Source: Nitrobacteraceae bacterium AZCC 1564 (GTDB lineage: Bacteria; Pseudomonadota; Alphaproteobacteria; Rhizobiales; Xanthobacteraceae). From it: a DNA stretch of 64,000 nucleotides. This document shows positions 9,795 to 17,834 of this stretch, piece after piece (within the stretch, counting starts at the first letter, position 1; each line of letters begins with the position of its first letter). The translations under genes were made by a program, and so were the position numbers. Below the pieces are notes generated by a model, which worked only from the letters and a program-made list of their open reading frames with translations, did not search any database and was not told the origin of the DNA. The stretch covers positions 3,425,001-3,489,000 of the forward strand of contig JBAGRR010000001.1 in assembly GCA_036924835.1 (NCBI GenBank). Direction: 5' to 3'.

Positions 9795-10412
9795 ATGGAC
9801 GTGACGGCCCTGACAATTTTTGCACTCGCGATTCTCGTGGCGGCGGCGTCGCCCGGTCCTGCCATCGCGGCGCTGCTCGCGCGCGTCATCGGGCGCGGCA
9901 CTGCTGGCGTTCCCGCTTTCATTGGCGGAATCGTGCTGGGTGACATCACGTGGCTGGCTGTCGCGGTGCTCGGACTGTCATTCGTCGCGAACAGCTTCGC
10001 GGTGATCTTCGCGATCATCAAATACGTCGGTGCGGCCTATCTTCTTTTTATCGCTTGGCGTTTGTGGACGGCTCCCGCGACTCCTGTTGATGTGAACGCA
10101 GCGACGAACGTCGATGGCAAGCCGTTGCGCTCGTTTCTCGGCGGATTGCTGCTGACGCTCGGTAATCCCAAAACCATTGCATTTTATCTCGCGCTGACAC
10201 CGACACTGATCGATGTCTCGCGCATCGATTTTATCGGTTACGCTGAGCTGGCAGGCATCATTGCTATAGTTCTGGTGTTTGTGCTGGGCGGATACGCACT
10301 GGCGGCGGCACGCGCGCGCTCGCTGTTTCGCAGCTCTCGCGCGATGCGTCTGCTCAATCGGATCGGCGGTACGGTGATGGCAGGGGCGGCTGCGGCCGTC
10401 GCGACACGATAG
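9795..10412 (+). CDS. LysE family translocator
   Basis: A 205-residue integral membrane protein with about six hydrophobic segments, of the LysE/RhtB exporter superfamily (amino acids or related small molecules out of the cell). The N-terminal [20 protein letters not shown] carries the family's SPGP motif after the first helix, and [14 protein letters not shown] in the middle is also typical. ATG at 9795 is preferred to a TTG at 9786. It sits between ruvC and ruvA and nearly abuts ruvA (8 bp), so it probably shares their transcript although it has no obvious link to recombination. The substrate is unknown. Confidence 0.85.
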   Translation: MDVTALTIFALAILVAAASPGPAIAALLARVIGRGTAGVPAFIGGIVLGDITWLAVAVLGLSFVANSFAVIFAIIKYVGAAYLLFIAWRLWTAPATPVDVNAATNVDGKPLRSFLGGLLLTLGNPKTIAFYLALTPTLIDVSRIDFIGYAELAGIIAIVLVFVLGGYALAAARARSLFRSSRAMRLLNRIGGTVMAGAAAAVATR

Positions 10413-10420
10413 GGCGGGGC

Positions 10421-11038
10421 GTGATTGGAAAGCTTAAAGGTTTGATCGACTCCTACGGCGAGGACTATGTGATCCTCGACGTGCAGGGAGTCGGATACCA
10501 GGTGCATTGTTCAGCTCGCACACTGCAGGCCCTCCCATCGCCCGGTGAAGCCGCGGTGCTCTCCATCGAAACGTATGTGCGCGAGGACCAGATCAAGCTT
10601 TTTGGTTTTCGCACCGACATGGAGCGGGAGTGGTTTCGTTTGCTGCAGACCGTGCAGGGTGTCGGCGCCAAGGTTGCGCTTGCGGTGCTGAGCACGTTGC
10701 CTCCTTCAGATCTAGCCAATGCGATCGCGCTGCGTGACAAGGCTGCAGTGGCGCGCACGCCGGGGGTTGGGCCGAAAGTTGCCGAACGCATCGTCACCGA
10801 ATTGAAGGACAAGACCCCGGCGCTGGCGAATGTGGACCCGGCAGTGGTTCATCTTTCTGAAGCCATGGATGATAACCGCGCGCCACGACCTGTGAGTGAT
10901 GCGATCTCCGCGCTGGTCAATCTTGGCTACGGTCAGCCGCAGGCGGCGGCCGCGATCGCAAGCGCCGCTCGCAGTGCAGGCGATAACGCTGAAACGGCGC
11001 AGCTTATTCGGCTGGGGCTGAAAGAGTTGTCAAAGTGA
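10421..11038 (+). CDS. ruvA: Holliday junction branch migration protein RuvA
   Basis: Tetrameric protein that binds the Holliday junction and loads the RuvB motor. The 205-residue product starts at GTG 10421 ([20 protein letters not shown]), the conserved OB-fold start. Helix-hairpin-helix motifs appear as [17 protein letters not shown] (about residues 70-86) and [19 protein letters not shown] (about 110-128), followed by an acidic linker and a C-terminal domain III ([20 protein letters not shown]) that contacts RuvB. It ends 7 bp before ruvB. Confidence 0.96.
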   Translation: MIGKLKGLIDSYGEDYVILDVQGVGYQVHCSARTLQALPSPGEAAVLSIETYVREDQIKLFGFRTDMEREWFRLLQTVQGVGAKVALAVLSTLPPSDLANAIALRDKAAVARTPGVGPKVAERIVTELKDKTPALANVDPAVVHLSEAMDDNRAPRPVSDAISALVNLGYGQPQAAAAIASAARSAGDNAETAQLIRLGLKELSK

Positions 11039-11045
11039 GTGAAGC

Positions 11046-12095
11046 ATGACGACATCCCGCCTAGTGACGCCCGAGCGCCGCGCCGACGACATCGGCGACA
11101 CTTCGCTGCGGCCCCAGAACCTGTCGGAATTCGTCGGACAGCAGCAGGCGCGCGCCAACCTCCAGATTTTCATTGATGCTGCGCGCAAACGTAATGAAGC
11201 ACTCGACCACGTGCTGTTTGTCGGTCCTCCAGGATTGGGCAAGACCACGCTGGCGCAAATTGTTGCGCGCGAACTCGGAGTTGGTTTCCGCGCGACTTCG
11301 GGGCCGGTGATTGCGAAAGCCGGCGATCTTGCCGCGCTGCTGACCAATCTCGAAGAGCGTGATGTCCTGTTCATCGATGAAATTCATCGCCTCAGTCCAT
11401 CTGTCGAGGAGGTGCTTTATCCTGCGATGGAGGACTTCCAGCTCGATCTCATCATCGGTGAGGGGCCTGCGGCGCGCTCGGTGAAGATCGATCTGGCGAA
11501 GTTCACGCTTGTGGGCGCGACCACGCGAGCCGGGCTTTTAACCAATCCGCTGCGCGATCGCTTTGGCATTCCAGTTCGGCTGAATTTCTATACGGAAGGC
11601 GAACTGGAAAAGATCGTCACGCGTGGCGCGCGCGTCCTCAATGTCGGCATGACACCGGATGGCGCGAATGAAATTGCCCGCCGCGCACGCGGCACGCCGC
11701 GTATCGCGGGACGGCTTTTGCGCCGGGTGCGCGACTTCGCATCCGCGGCGGACGCATCTGCCATCGATCGCAACATTGCTGACAATGCCCTCGGCGCGCT
11801 CGAAGTCGACAACGCAGGTCTCGACGCCATGGACCGGCGCTATCTGACGACCATTGCCCTGAATTATGGAGGTGGTCCGGTTGGGGTGGAGACCATGGCG
11901 GCGGCACTCTCGGAGCCGCGCGATGCCATCGAGGATATTATCGAGCCGTATCTCATCCAGTGCGGCTATCTCCAGCGCACCCCCCGCGGGCGGCTGTTAA
12001 CCTCTCATGCCTTCAAACATCTCGGGTTAGCGGAACCATCCCGTGACCCTGCTCAGTTCGGCCTGTTTGGCGGCGGCGACGATGAGGCACCGTAA
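11046..12095 (+). CDS. ruvB: Holliday junction branch migration ATPase RuvB
   Basis: AAA+ ring motor driving branch migration. The 349-residue protein shows Walker [12 protein letters not shown] (about residues 59-69), Walker [10 protein letters not shown], sensor-1 VGATTRAG, an arginine-finger region [13 protein letters not shown], and the C-terminal winged-helix end YLQRTPRGR. It closely follows ruvA and so completes the ruvC-lysE-ruvA-ruvB operon. Confidence 0.97.
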   Translation: MTTSRLVTPERRADDIGDTSLRPQNLSEFVGQQQARANLQIFIDAARKRNEALDHVLFVGPPGLGKTTLAQIVARELGVGFRATSGPVIAKAGDLAALLTNLEERDVLFIDEIHRLSPSVEEVLYPAMEDFQLDLIIGEGPAARSVKIDLAKFTLVGATTRAGLLTNPLRDRFGIPVRLNFYTEGELEKIVTRGARVLNVGMTPDGANEIARRARGTPRIAGRLLRRVRDFASAADASAIDRNIADNALGALEVDNAGLDAMDRRYLTTIALNYGGGPVGVETMAAALSEPRDAIEDIIEPYLIQCGYLQRTPRGRLLTSHAFKHLGLAEPSRDPAQFGLFGGGDDEAP

Positions 12096-12146
12096 TTCTG
12101 CTTTATTTGCCGATCATGGATGGCGCGCATCACGATTTAACCATTC

Positions 12147-13070
12147 ATGATTTCTCGTCGACATTTCTTAAAGTTCATGGCCGGGCTGGGCGCGTTTGGC
12201 GCCTCGACCGCGTCTTACGGCTTCGGCATTGAGCCGGAGCGGCTGAAGATCACCCAGTATCGCGTCACGCCGCCGCGATGGCCTGACGATCTTCAGCTTA
12301 AAATAGCGGTCATCACCGATCTTCACGCCTGCGATCCCTGGATGTCGCTGGAGCGTATCGCGGGCATTGTCGATCGCACCAACAATCTCGGTGCGGACGT
12401 CATCGTGATGCTGGGTGATTATGTCGCCGGGCATCGCCACGTGACTCGTTTCATTCCGGCAGCCGAGTGGGCGCCCGTGCTGGCCGGCTTACGAGCGCCG
12501 CTTGGCGTGCACGCAATCCTCGGCAATCACGATTGGTGGGAAGACCACACCGTGCAGCGCGAGGGGCGGGGCCACACCATTGCGCGGCAGGCGCTCGAAA
12601 AAGTTGGGATCCCCGTCTATGAAAACGATGTGCAGCGCCTGACAAAGGGAAATCATCCATTTTGGCTCGCGGGCCTCGGTGATCAACTGGCTTATGTGCC
12701 GGCGCGTCGCTTCAGGCCGATGAAGCACATCGGCGTCGATGATCTTTCCGCCACGCTGGACAAGGTCACCGATGACGCGCCGATTATTCTGCTGGCGCAT
12801 GAGCCGGACGTCGCGCCGCGCGTGCCGGAGCGGGTTGCCCTGCAGCTCAGCGGGCATACCCATGGCGGCCAAGTCCGGTTGTTTGGCTGGTCGCCGGTGG
12901 TGCCGTCGCGTTACGGCAAGAAATTCGCGTATGGGCATACCCGTGCGAACTGCGATGTCATCGTGTCGGGCGGCCTTGGATGCAGCATCATGCCGTTCCG
13001 TCTCGGCGTCCCGCCCGAGATCTTGTTGGTGACCGTGGGCCAGCCGGCAAAAGGCCCTATCGTCTCGTAG
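12147..13070 (+). CDS. Tat-exported metallophosphoesterase
   Basis: A 307-residue calcineurin-like phosphoesterase. The N-terminus MISRRHFLKFMAGLGAFGAS is a textbook twin-arginine signal (SRRHFLK), implying export of a folded, metal-loaded enzyme to the periplasm or inner membrane. Metal ligands follow in family order: ITDLHACD (about residue 58), LGDYVAG, GNHDWWEDH, and GHTHGGQ near residue 236. Relatives include YkuE/YaeI-type enzymes, some acting on membrane phospholipids; the substrate here is unknown. It lies 51 bp after ruvB, possibly on the same transcript. Confidence 0.87.
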   Translation: MISRRHFLKFMAGLGAFGASTASYGFGIEPERLKITQYRVTPPRWPDDLQLKIAVITDLHACDPWMSLERIAGIVDRTNNLGADVIVMLGDYVAGHRHVTRFIPAAEWAPVLAGLRAPLGVHAILGNHDWWEDHTVQREGRGHTIARQALEKVGIPVYENDVQRLTKGNHPFWLAGLGDQLAYVPARRFRPMKHIGVDDLSATLDKVTDDAPIILLAHEPDVAPRVPERVALQLSGHTHGGQVRLFGWSPVVPSRYGKKFAYGHTRANCDVIVSGGLGCSIMPFRLGVPPEILLVTVGQPAKGPIVS

Positions 13071-13154
13071 AAGTGATGGCTTGCGCTTGCGCAAGCGGGG
13101 ATTTTGCGCAAAACGGTGCGCTGGATTTTTTTGACGCGTTTTCTTCACGCGAAG

Positions 13155-13320
13155 TAGTGCCCCGATTCCGAAGTTCGCACAGACTTGCGGCTTGCTCGGA
13201 TGCGAACTTCGGAATCAAGGGGGCACTAGCAAGTCTATGACGCTAGTGCCGCTTTTGGATTTGAAGTTCTTCATCGAGCTTGCGGCATCATCCGGAAGAA
13301 CTTCAAATCCGCGGCACTAG
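13155..13320. repeat. CTAG palindromic doublet (13155-13229 and 13243-13320)
   Basis: First member: arms GATTCCGAAGTTCGC / GCGAACTTCGGAATC, ends TAGTGCCCC / GGGGCACTAG. Second: arms GGATTTGAAGTTCTT / AAGAACTTCAAATCC, ends CTAGTGCCGC / GCGGCACTAG. Spacer of 13 bases (CAAGTCTATGACG). The second member has a different arm core from all other elements except the right half of the chimera at 31376. Both loops contain CTTGCGGC. The region 13071-13361 otherwise holds no gene. Confidence 0.95.
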
Positions 13321-13361
13321 GTGCCACTTCGCTCGAACACGCTCTATGGGCAGCGATAGGT

Positions 13362-13820
13362 TTGGCAGTGACAGCACATCTCGACGGTTCGATCCGCGAC
13401 GGCAAGCACGTCATGCAGGTGCGCGTCTATTACGAAGACACCGATTTCACCGGCATCGTCTATCACGCCAACTATCTGCGGTTCATGGAGCGTGGACGGA
13501 CAAATTATCTGCGTCTGCTTGGAGCGGATCAGCGGGCGCTGTTTGCGGAAGCAGAGAACGAGGCGCCGGGTTTCGCCTTCGTCGTACGCGCGATGCAGAT
13601 CGAATATCTCAAGCCGGCCCGGATGGACGATGTGCTTGAGATCATCACGGTGCCGGTCGAAGTGAAAGGCGCCTCGATCACGCTCGGGCAGGAAGTACGG
13701 CGCGGCGACGACGTTCTGATCGAAGCCCGCGTCAAGGTGGCCTTCGTGTCGGGTGGCCGGGCGCGGCCGATCCCGAAGTCCCTGCGGATCGCCATGAAGG
13801 CTGACCAGGACGCGCTCTAG
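13362..13820 (+). CDS. ybgC: Tol-Pal associated acyl-CoA thioesterase YbgC
   Basis: Hot-dog fold thioesterase of the YbgC/4-hydroxybenzoyl-CoA thioesterase family, which usually begins the tol-pal operon and has been linked to phospholipid-synthesis complexes at the membrane. The 152-residue frame shows the catalytic motif YYEDTDFTGIVYHANYLRFME (about residues 27-47), with Asp and His in place. Start is uncertain: TTG 13362 or GTG 13368; neither has a strong Shine-Dalgarno. Unlike most relatives it is not followed by tolQ, which begins 4.5 kb downstream after an insert of regulatory genes. Confidence 0.88.
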   Translation: MAVTAHLDGSIRDGKHVMQVRVYYEDTDFTGIVYHANYLRFMERGRTNYLRLLGADQRALFAEAENEAPGFAFVVRAMQIEYLKPARMDDVLEIITVPVEVKGASITLGQEVRRGDDVLIEARVKVAFVSGGRARPIPKSLRIAMKADQDAL

Positions 13821-13877
13821 AAACTCTTCTTTCAGGATTGGCTTTTCCGGCTTACGTGCAAATTTGCGCTTGACCGA

Positions 13878-13914
13878 TTGTACCTATCGGTACAAGTTGT
13901 ACCTATCGGTACAA
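13878..13914. promoter_or_regulatory. Tandem 18-bp palindromic operators
   Basis: Two exact copies of TTGTACCTATCGGTACAA (13878-13895 and 13897-13914), each with 7-bp perfect arms around TATC, centre-to-centre distance 19 bp. They lie just before the DUF1348 gene, with TTGACC at 13870-13875 as a possible -35. This is the form of a TetR-family operator; the TetR gene at 14428, in the same transcription unit, is the natural ligand-responsive binder. Assignment is inference from position and symmetry. Confidence 0.75.
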
Positions 13915-13936
13915 TCAAGCTTGCAGGAGATGATCC

Positions 13937-14401
13937 ATGTCGCGTCCGCCGCTGCCGCCGTTCACACGAGAGACCGCCGCGCAAAAAGCGCGCATGGCGG
14001 AAGATGCTTGGAATACGCGCAATCCGGAGAAAGTCTCGCTGGCTTATTCGGAAAACAGCCGTTGGCGAAATCGCTCGGAATTTCTCGAAGGACGCCCGGC
14101 GATTGTCGAGTTTCTCACACGCAAGTGGGAGAAAGAGCGCGAGTATCGTCTGATCAAGGATCTGTGGGCGTTCGATGGCAATTTCATTTCAGTGCGATTC
14201 CAGTACGAGTGGCATGACGATGATGGCCAATGGTATCGCTCATATGGCAATGAGAACTGGGAGTTCGATCAAGACGGTCTGATGCGCCGCCGTGAAGCCA
14301 GCATCAATGACGTCAAGATCACCGAAGCGGAACGTCGTTTTCGTTGGCCGTTGGGACCGCGGCCCGCGGATCATCCGGGCCTCGCTCCGGAGCCGAAGTA
14401 A
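13937..14401 (+). CDS. DUF1348 (NTF2-like) family protein
   Basis: A 154-residue soluble protein of the DUF1348/SnoaL-like group, which has an NTF2-type cone fold able to hold a small ligand. Family features seen are the N-terminal helix [20 protein letters not shown], then [17 protein letters not shown] (about residues 35-51) and the aromatic-rich [20 protein letters not shown]. No catalytic role is established for the family. It starts 22 bp after the tandem operators and is followed 26 bp later by a TetR gene, giving a small self-regulated unit. Confidence 0.85.
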   Translation: MSRPPLPPFTRETAAQKARMAEDAWNTRNPEKVSLAYSENSRWRNRSEFLEGRPAIVEFLTRKWEKEREYRLIKDLWAFDGNFISVRFQYEWHDDDGQWYRSYGNENWEFDQDGLMRRREASINDVKITEAERRFRWPLGPRPADHPGLAPEPK

Positions 14402-14427
14402 CCGCCGCTGGCGAGTGAAGGTTGGGT

Positions 14428-15030
14428 ATGGTGAGGTGTGTGACAGAGCGTGCGGAGCTGCTGACGCAATTGGCGGAGGTATTTCGCGCGCATGGTTATG
14501 AGGGCGCGACGCTCACACTGATTTCGCAGGCGACGGGCCTCGGCAAGGGTAGCCTTTACAACTACTTTCCCGGCGGGAAGGAGCAGATGGCGGCGGAAGT
14601 TCTCGCTGCCATCGATCAATGGTTTGTCGATCACATCTACAGGCCGTTGCGCGCAACGAGTGATCCCGCGAAGGGGATTACTGAGATGTTCGCAGCGGTC
14701 GACAATTACTTTCGATCGGGCGGGCGTGTTTGTCTTGTGGGCGTGATCGCGCTTGGCGCGTCGCGGGATATTTTCAGCGAAAAGGTGAAGCTTTATTTCG
14801 CGGGCTGGGTCGATGCGCTGGCCACAGCGTTGCGGCGGCTCGGAAACGACAAAGGACTTGCACGGCGCAAGGCGGAGCAGGCGGTGCTGGAAATTCAGGG
14901 CGCGCTGGTGTTGGCCCGCGCATTTGATGACCCAAAACTGTTTTCGCGGGCAATCGACGAATCTGAGCGGCGACTGATGCTTCCGGAAGAAGCGATTGTA
15001 GCGAGAGCAAAAAAGAGCGCCAGCGCCTGA
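14428..15030 (+). CDS. TetR/AcrR family regulator
   Basis: A 200-residue one-component repressor. The N-terminal helix-turn-helix reads GYEGATLTLISQATGLGKGS followed by LYNYFPGGKEQM (about residues 23-54), with the LmrA/YxaF-type C-terminal ligand domain after it. ATG at 14428 is used; TTG 14422 and GTG 14431 are alternatives. It follows the DUF1348 gene by 26 bp and probably binds the tandem 18-bp palindromes at 13878-13914, controlling both genes. The ligand is unknown. Confidence 0.87.
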   Translation: MVRCVTERAELLTQLAEVFRAHGYEGATLTLISQATGLGKGSLYNYFPGGKEQMAAEVLAAIDQWFVDHIYRPLRATSDPAKGITEMFAAVDNYFRSGGRVCLVGVIALGASRDIFSEKVKLYFAGWVDALATALRRLGNDKGLARRKAEQAVLEIQGALVLARAFDDPKLFSRAIDESERRLMLPEEAIVARAKKSASA

Positions 15031-15062
15031 GGGGTCGCGCCGGCGCTTAAGTGTCTCAAAGA

Positions 15063-15704
15063 TTACGCGGCCTTGTGGCGCTCCTGTTCGGCCTGGAAGA
15101 GCGCGGCTTCTTCTGTCAGCGCCCGCGTGATGCTTGGGCGCTTACGCAGGCGGGACAGATAGTTCTTCACATTGGGCCAGTTGGCGAAATCGAGCTGCGG
15201 CGTGGCCCTGCTCCAGTTCAGCACCGTGACAAGGTAGGCGTCCGCGACGGTGAAGTGATCGAGCAGGAATTCGCGGCCCTCGAGATAGGTGTTGAGATAG
15301 TCGAGCCGTGAGAGTCCTTTCTTCAATGTGTAGGCATGCACCTCTGGCGGTGCCTTGCGGTCGAGCAGATTCACGAACAACGCCTTGTGCAATTCGGTGC
15401 CGATGAAGCACAGCCACTGATGCAGGCGGGTGCGTTCACGGTCCGATGACGCGGCGATCCCCGCATCCGGAAAGCGGTTCGCGACATATTGGAGGATCGC
15501 GGCATTCTCGGTGAGAATCTCGCCGTCATCGGTGCGCAGGGTCGGGACAAGTCCAAGCGGATTGATCGTGAAGAAATCCGCATTGTCCTGTTGCACGCGT
15601 TTTGTCTTCGGATCGACTTCGAGGAAGGTGGCGTCCGCGCCGGCTTCATAAAGCGCGACACGCGTTGCCATTGAGCAGGCCAGGGGAGAAAAATAGAGAT
15701 CCAT
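15063..15704 (-). CDS. Glutathione S-transferase family protein
   Basis: A 213-residue cytosolic GST resembling the bacterial beta class: thioredoxin-like N-domain starting MDLYFSPLACSMATRVALYE with Cys10 available for mixed disulfide chemistry, the cis-Pro segment GLVPTL (about residues 51-56), the glutathione-binding LTENAAILQYV, and an all-helical C-domain with the DHFTVADAYL N-capping box near residue 148. It is divergent from the TetR gene at 15806 across 101 bp, a typical regulator-target pair. Substrate not predictable. Confidence 0.9.
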   Translation of the reverse strand: MDLYFSPLACSMATRVALYEAGADATFLEVDPKTKRVQQDNADFFTINPLGLVPTLRTDDGEILTENAAILQYVANRFPDAGIAASSDRERTRLHQWLCFIGTELHKALFVNLLDRKAPPEVHAYTLKKGLSRLDYLNTYLEGREFLLDHFTVADAYLVTVLNWSRATPQLDFANWPNVKNYLSRLRKRPSITRALTEEAALFQAEQERHKAA

Positions 15705-15749
15705 GGGGCGTCTCCTGAAGAGGTGAAATCAAGCGGTCGCGCGCCCGCA

Positions 15750-15777
15750 TTGATTTTTATACCGTTCCGCATAAAAT
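15750..15777 (+). promoter_or_regulatory. Promoter with inverted repeat, TetR gene 15806
   Basis: TTGATT (15750-15755), 16 bases, TAAAAT (15772-15777) makes a good sigma70-type promoter for the TetR gene at 15806. An inverted repeat TTTTAT ... ATAAAA (15755-15776) spans the promoter spacer and includes ACCGTTCCGC, so a dimeric repressor bound there would block polymerase and could also control the divergent GST gene. No experimental evidence. Confidence 0.55.
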
Positions 15778-15805
15778 AGATCGGGTCAAGAGAATTATTT
15801 GCGAT

Positions 15806-16468
15806 ATGGTACAAAAAAAAGAAGGAACGTCTGAAACCCAGAGTGCGCCGAAGCGCCGCGGACGTCCGCGCGCCTTTGAGCCGGACGTGGCGCTGGGGAA
15901 GGCAATGGATGCGTTTCGCGATGGCGGCTTTGCTGCAACATCCCTCGACGATCTCAGCGAGGCGATGGGGATCAACAGGCCGAGCCTCTACGGCACCTTC
16001 GGCGATAAGCGCGATCTTTTCCTGAAAGCCTATGAGCGGTATCGCCACGAGATGGCGACGACCTTTGCCGGGGCGTTCGACCCCGCGTTGACGCTTCGCC
16101 AGACGCTGGAAAAGATTTATGCCACGGCGCTCGATGTCTACCTTGCCGGTGAAAACGGGCCGCGTGGCTGCTTCACGGTGATGACGGCGACGTCGGAGGC
16201 GATGGCCGATCCAGAAATCCGTAGCTACGTTCAGAAAGCCCTTGGTAGCACGCAGCGCGCCCTCGCGAAGCGCTTCCAGACGGCGCAGGAAGCGGGCGAA
16301 CTGTCACCCACCGCGAATGTGCAGGTGCTGGCGCAAATCGCGGCCTCGACCATCGAGGCGATCGCCATCAGGTCGCGTGCGCGCCTGCCTCGCAGCGATC
16401 TCGAGGCGATCGCGAAGGGCACTGTCGATCTGATCTGTGGCCCGGCCGCTCCGACACAACCTCGCTGA
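15806..16468 (+). CDS. TetR/AcrR family regulator
   Basis: A 220-residue regulator. A basic leader (KRRGRPRAF) precedes the helix-turn-helix GGFAATSLDDLSEAMGINRP then SLYGTFGDKRDLFLKAYERY (about residues 39-80). The C-terminal domain contains GPRGCFTVMTATSEAM, seen in the AcrR-like group whose C-domain is TetR_C_16/YcdC-like. It is divergent from the GST gene and has a promoter with an internal inverted repeat immediately upstream, so autoregulation and control of the GST are likely. Confidence 0.87.
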   Translation: MVQKKEGTSETQSAPKRRGRPRAFEPDVALGKAMDAFRDGGFAATSLDDLSEAMGINRPSLYGTFGDKRDLFLKAYERYRHEMATTFAGAFDPALTLRQTLEKIYATALDVYLAGENGPRGCFTVMTATSEAMADPEIRSYVQKALGSTQRALAKRFQTAQEAGELSPTANVQVLAQIAASTIEAIAIRSRARLPRSDLEAIAKGTVDLICGPAAPTQPR

Positions 16469-16491
16469 TTAGTGACGCGCTAAGCCAACTG

Positions 16492-16510
16492 ATGTAAAAG
16501 CTTTTCACAT
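16492..16510. promoter_or_regulatory. Putative TetR operator over the start codon of TetR gene 16509
   Basis: ATGTAAAAGCTTTTCACAT, an imperfect 19-bp palindrome with the same ATGTAAA-N5-TTnACAT layout as the perfect palindrome at 17231-17249 in the DUF2852 promoter. It overlaps the ATG of the TetR gene at 16509, consistent with autoregulation. No Shine-Dalgarno is visible, so the transcript may be leaderless or very short-leadered. Confidence 0.6.
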
Positions 16511-17177
16511 GAGTTGGCACAAGAACCGTGGCCGCCGGGAAGGCGGCTATCACCATGGCAATCTGAAAGAAGCGCTGGTGCAGGCCGCGCTCGATCTTAT
16601 TGCGCAGAAGGGCCCGGCCGGATTTACCTTCGCCGAGGCTGCACGGTCGGCCGGTGTCAGTCCCGCCGCGCCTTATCGTCATTTCCGCGACCGTGATGAA
16701 CTGCTCGCGAGCATCGCCCAGCAGGGATTTGAGCAATTCGAGGAGCGGCTCACGGCGGCATGGGATGACGGCCGGCCGAATACACCGGCAGCGTTTGAGC
16801 GCGTAGGTAAAGCCTATCTCGCGTTCGCGCGCGAACAACCTGCGTATTACTCGGCAATGTTCGAATCCGGGCTGCCAATGGAAAGCAATCCGTCTTTGCT
16901 GGTGGCCAGCGAGCGCGCGTTTGCGATCATTCGCGCGGCAGCGGAGCGCTTGGTTGCGATGGCGCCTCCCGGTGTGCCGCGCCCGCCGGCCTTGATGATG
17001 GCGCTCCATATTTGGTCGATGTCGCACGGGATCGCGTCGCTGTTCGGCCGCGGGGATTCCGCCGGCCGCAAACTGCCGATGACGCCGGAAGACCTGCTGG
17101 AAGCAGGCGTCCTGATCTATCTCAAGGGCCTTGGGTTCCCGGCGGATCAGCATCCGCCGGAACCCGGCAAAAATTAA
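16509..17177 (+). CDS. TetR family regulator with WHG-type C-terminal domain
   Basis: A 222-residue regulator. N-terminal GGYHHGNLKEALVQAALDLI precedes the helix-turn-helix GPAGFTFAEAARSAGVSPAA, then PYRHFRDRDELLASIAQQGF (about residues 35-74). The C-terminal half carries MALHIWSMSHGIASLF, the tryptophan-His-Gly helix of the TetR 'WHG' subfamily. It is followed 99 bp later by the DUF2852 gene; matching palindromes lie at its own start codon and in the DUF2852 promoter, so it probably represses both. Ligand unknown. Confidence 0.88.
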   Translation: MSWHKNRGRREGGYHHGNLKEALVQAALDLIAQKGPAGFTFAEAARSAGVSPAAPYRHFRDRDELLASIAQQGFEQFEERLTAAWDDGRPNTPAAFERVGKAYLAFAREQPAYYSAMFESGLPMESNPSLLVASERAFAIIRAAAERLVAMAPPGVPRPPALMMALHIWSMSHGIASLFGRGDSAGRKLPMTPEDLLEAGVLIYLKGLGFPADQHPPEPGKN

Positions 17178-17203
17178 ATTCGACGTGGTCCATTTTGCCG
17201 CGC

Positions 17204-17249
17204 TTGACAAAACACCGGGATGTTTTATCTATGTAAATGTTATTTACAT
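17204..17249 (+). promoter_or_regulatory. Promoter with perfect 19-bp TetR-type palindrome
   Basis: TTGACA (17204-17209), 16 bases, TATCTA (17226-17231) gives a near-consensus promoter. It is immediately followed by ATGTAAATGTTATTTACAT (17231-17249), an inverted repeat with 8-bp perfect arms and a 3-base centre, placed over the transcription start. This is a standard repressor position. The DUF2852 coding region begins at 17277. Confidence 0.78.
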
Positions 17250-17276
17250 TCACGGCCGCGTGAAGGAGAGACGGTC

Positions 17277-17774
17277 ATGGCGAACACCGCAGACGCCAAC
17301 ACTGCACACTTCGACAGATGGGGTCGCCCGGCGTGGGCCGGACGGCCTTCCGACAACTTCGATTCGCGGGATTTCGGTTGGCATCCTGGGCGGATCATCG
17401 TGATCATCGCGGCTTTCATCATCTGGTGGCCGCTCGGATTGGCTGTTCTCGCTTATTCACTCTGGAGCAGAAACATGGGTTGTTGGAGCAATGATCGTCC
17501 CGGCCGCTGGGCCGACAAGATGGAGCGCATGCAGTACAAGATGGAGCGGATGCGCGACCGCATGGAGCGTCGCGGTTATTACGCGCCCTCGAGCGGCAAC
17601 CGCGCCTTCGACGAATATCGCATGGAAACGCTGCGTCGCCTCGAAGAGGAGCAGGTCGAGTTCAAGAATTTCCTCGACCGCCTGCGTCATGCCAAGGACA
17701 AGGAAGAGTTCGACGCCTTCATGGCACAGCATCGCCAGCGCCCGACCCCGCCGAGCGATCAGCCTCAGGGATGA
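17277..17774 (+). CDS. DUF2852 domain membrane protein
   Basis: A 165-residue protein with one hydrophobic segment (IIVIIAAFIIWWPLGLAVLA, about residues 41-60), then GCW and a long charged coiled coil rich in KMERM/RMERR repeats ending in DAFMAQHRQRP. This is the DUF2852 layout; function unknown, probably an inner membrane anchor with a cytoplasmic coiled coil. ATG 17277 follows a GAAGGAG ribosome site at 17262-17268; an upstream start at 17220 would include the operator. It is probably repressed by the TetR protein at 16509 and is closed by a terminator at 17800. Confidence 0.85.
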   Translation: MANTADANTAHFDRWGRPAWAGRPSDNFDSRDFGWHPGRIIVIIAAFIIWWPLGLAVLAYSLWSRNMGCWSNDRPGRWADKMERMQYKMERMRDRMERRGYYAPSSGNRAFDEYRMETLRRLEEEQVEFKNFLDRLRHAKDKEEFDAFMAQHRQRPTPPSDQPQG

Positions 17775-17799
17775 AACGACGATCCTGAGGAGTGGAATT

Positions 17800-17834
17800 G
17801 ACGCCCGTTTGCGTAAGCAGGCGGGCGTCTTTCT
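17800..17834 (+). terminator. Rho-independent terminator after DUF2852 gene
   Basis: GACGCCCG ... GCGGGCGTC stem (17800-17829) with a 13-base loop, followed by TTTCTTT. Confidence 0.85.

Noticed and set aside
13280..13639. A 119-codon frame overlapping ybgC
   Set aside because: It begins in a palindromic element and lies out of frame over the ybgC coding region, which has clear family motifs.
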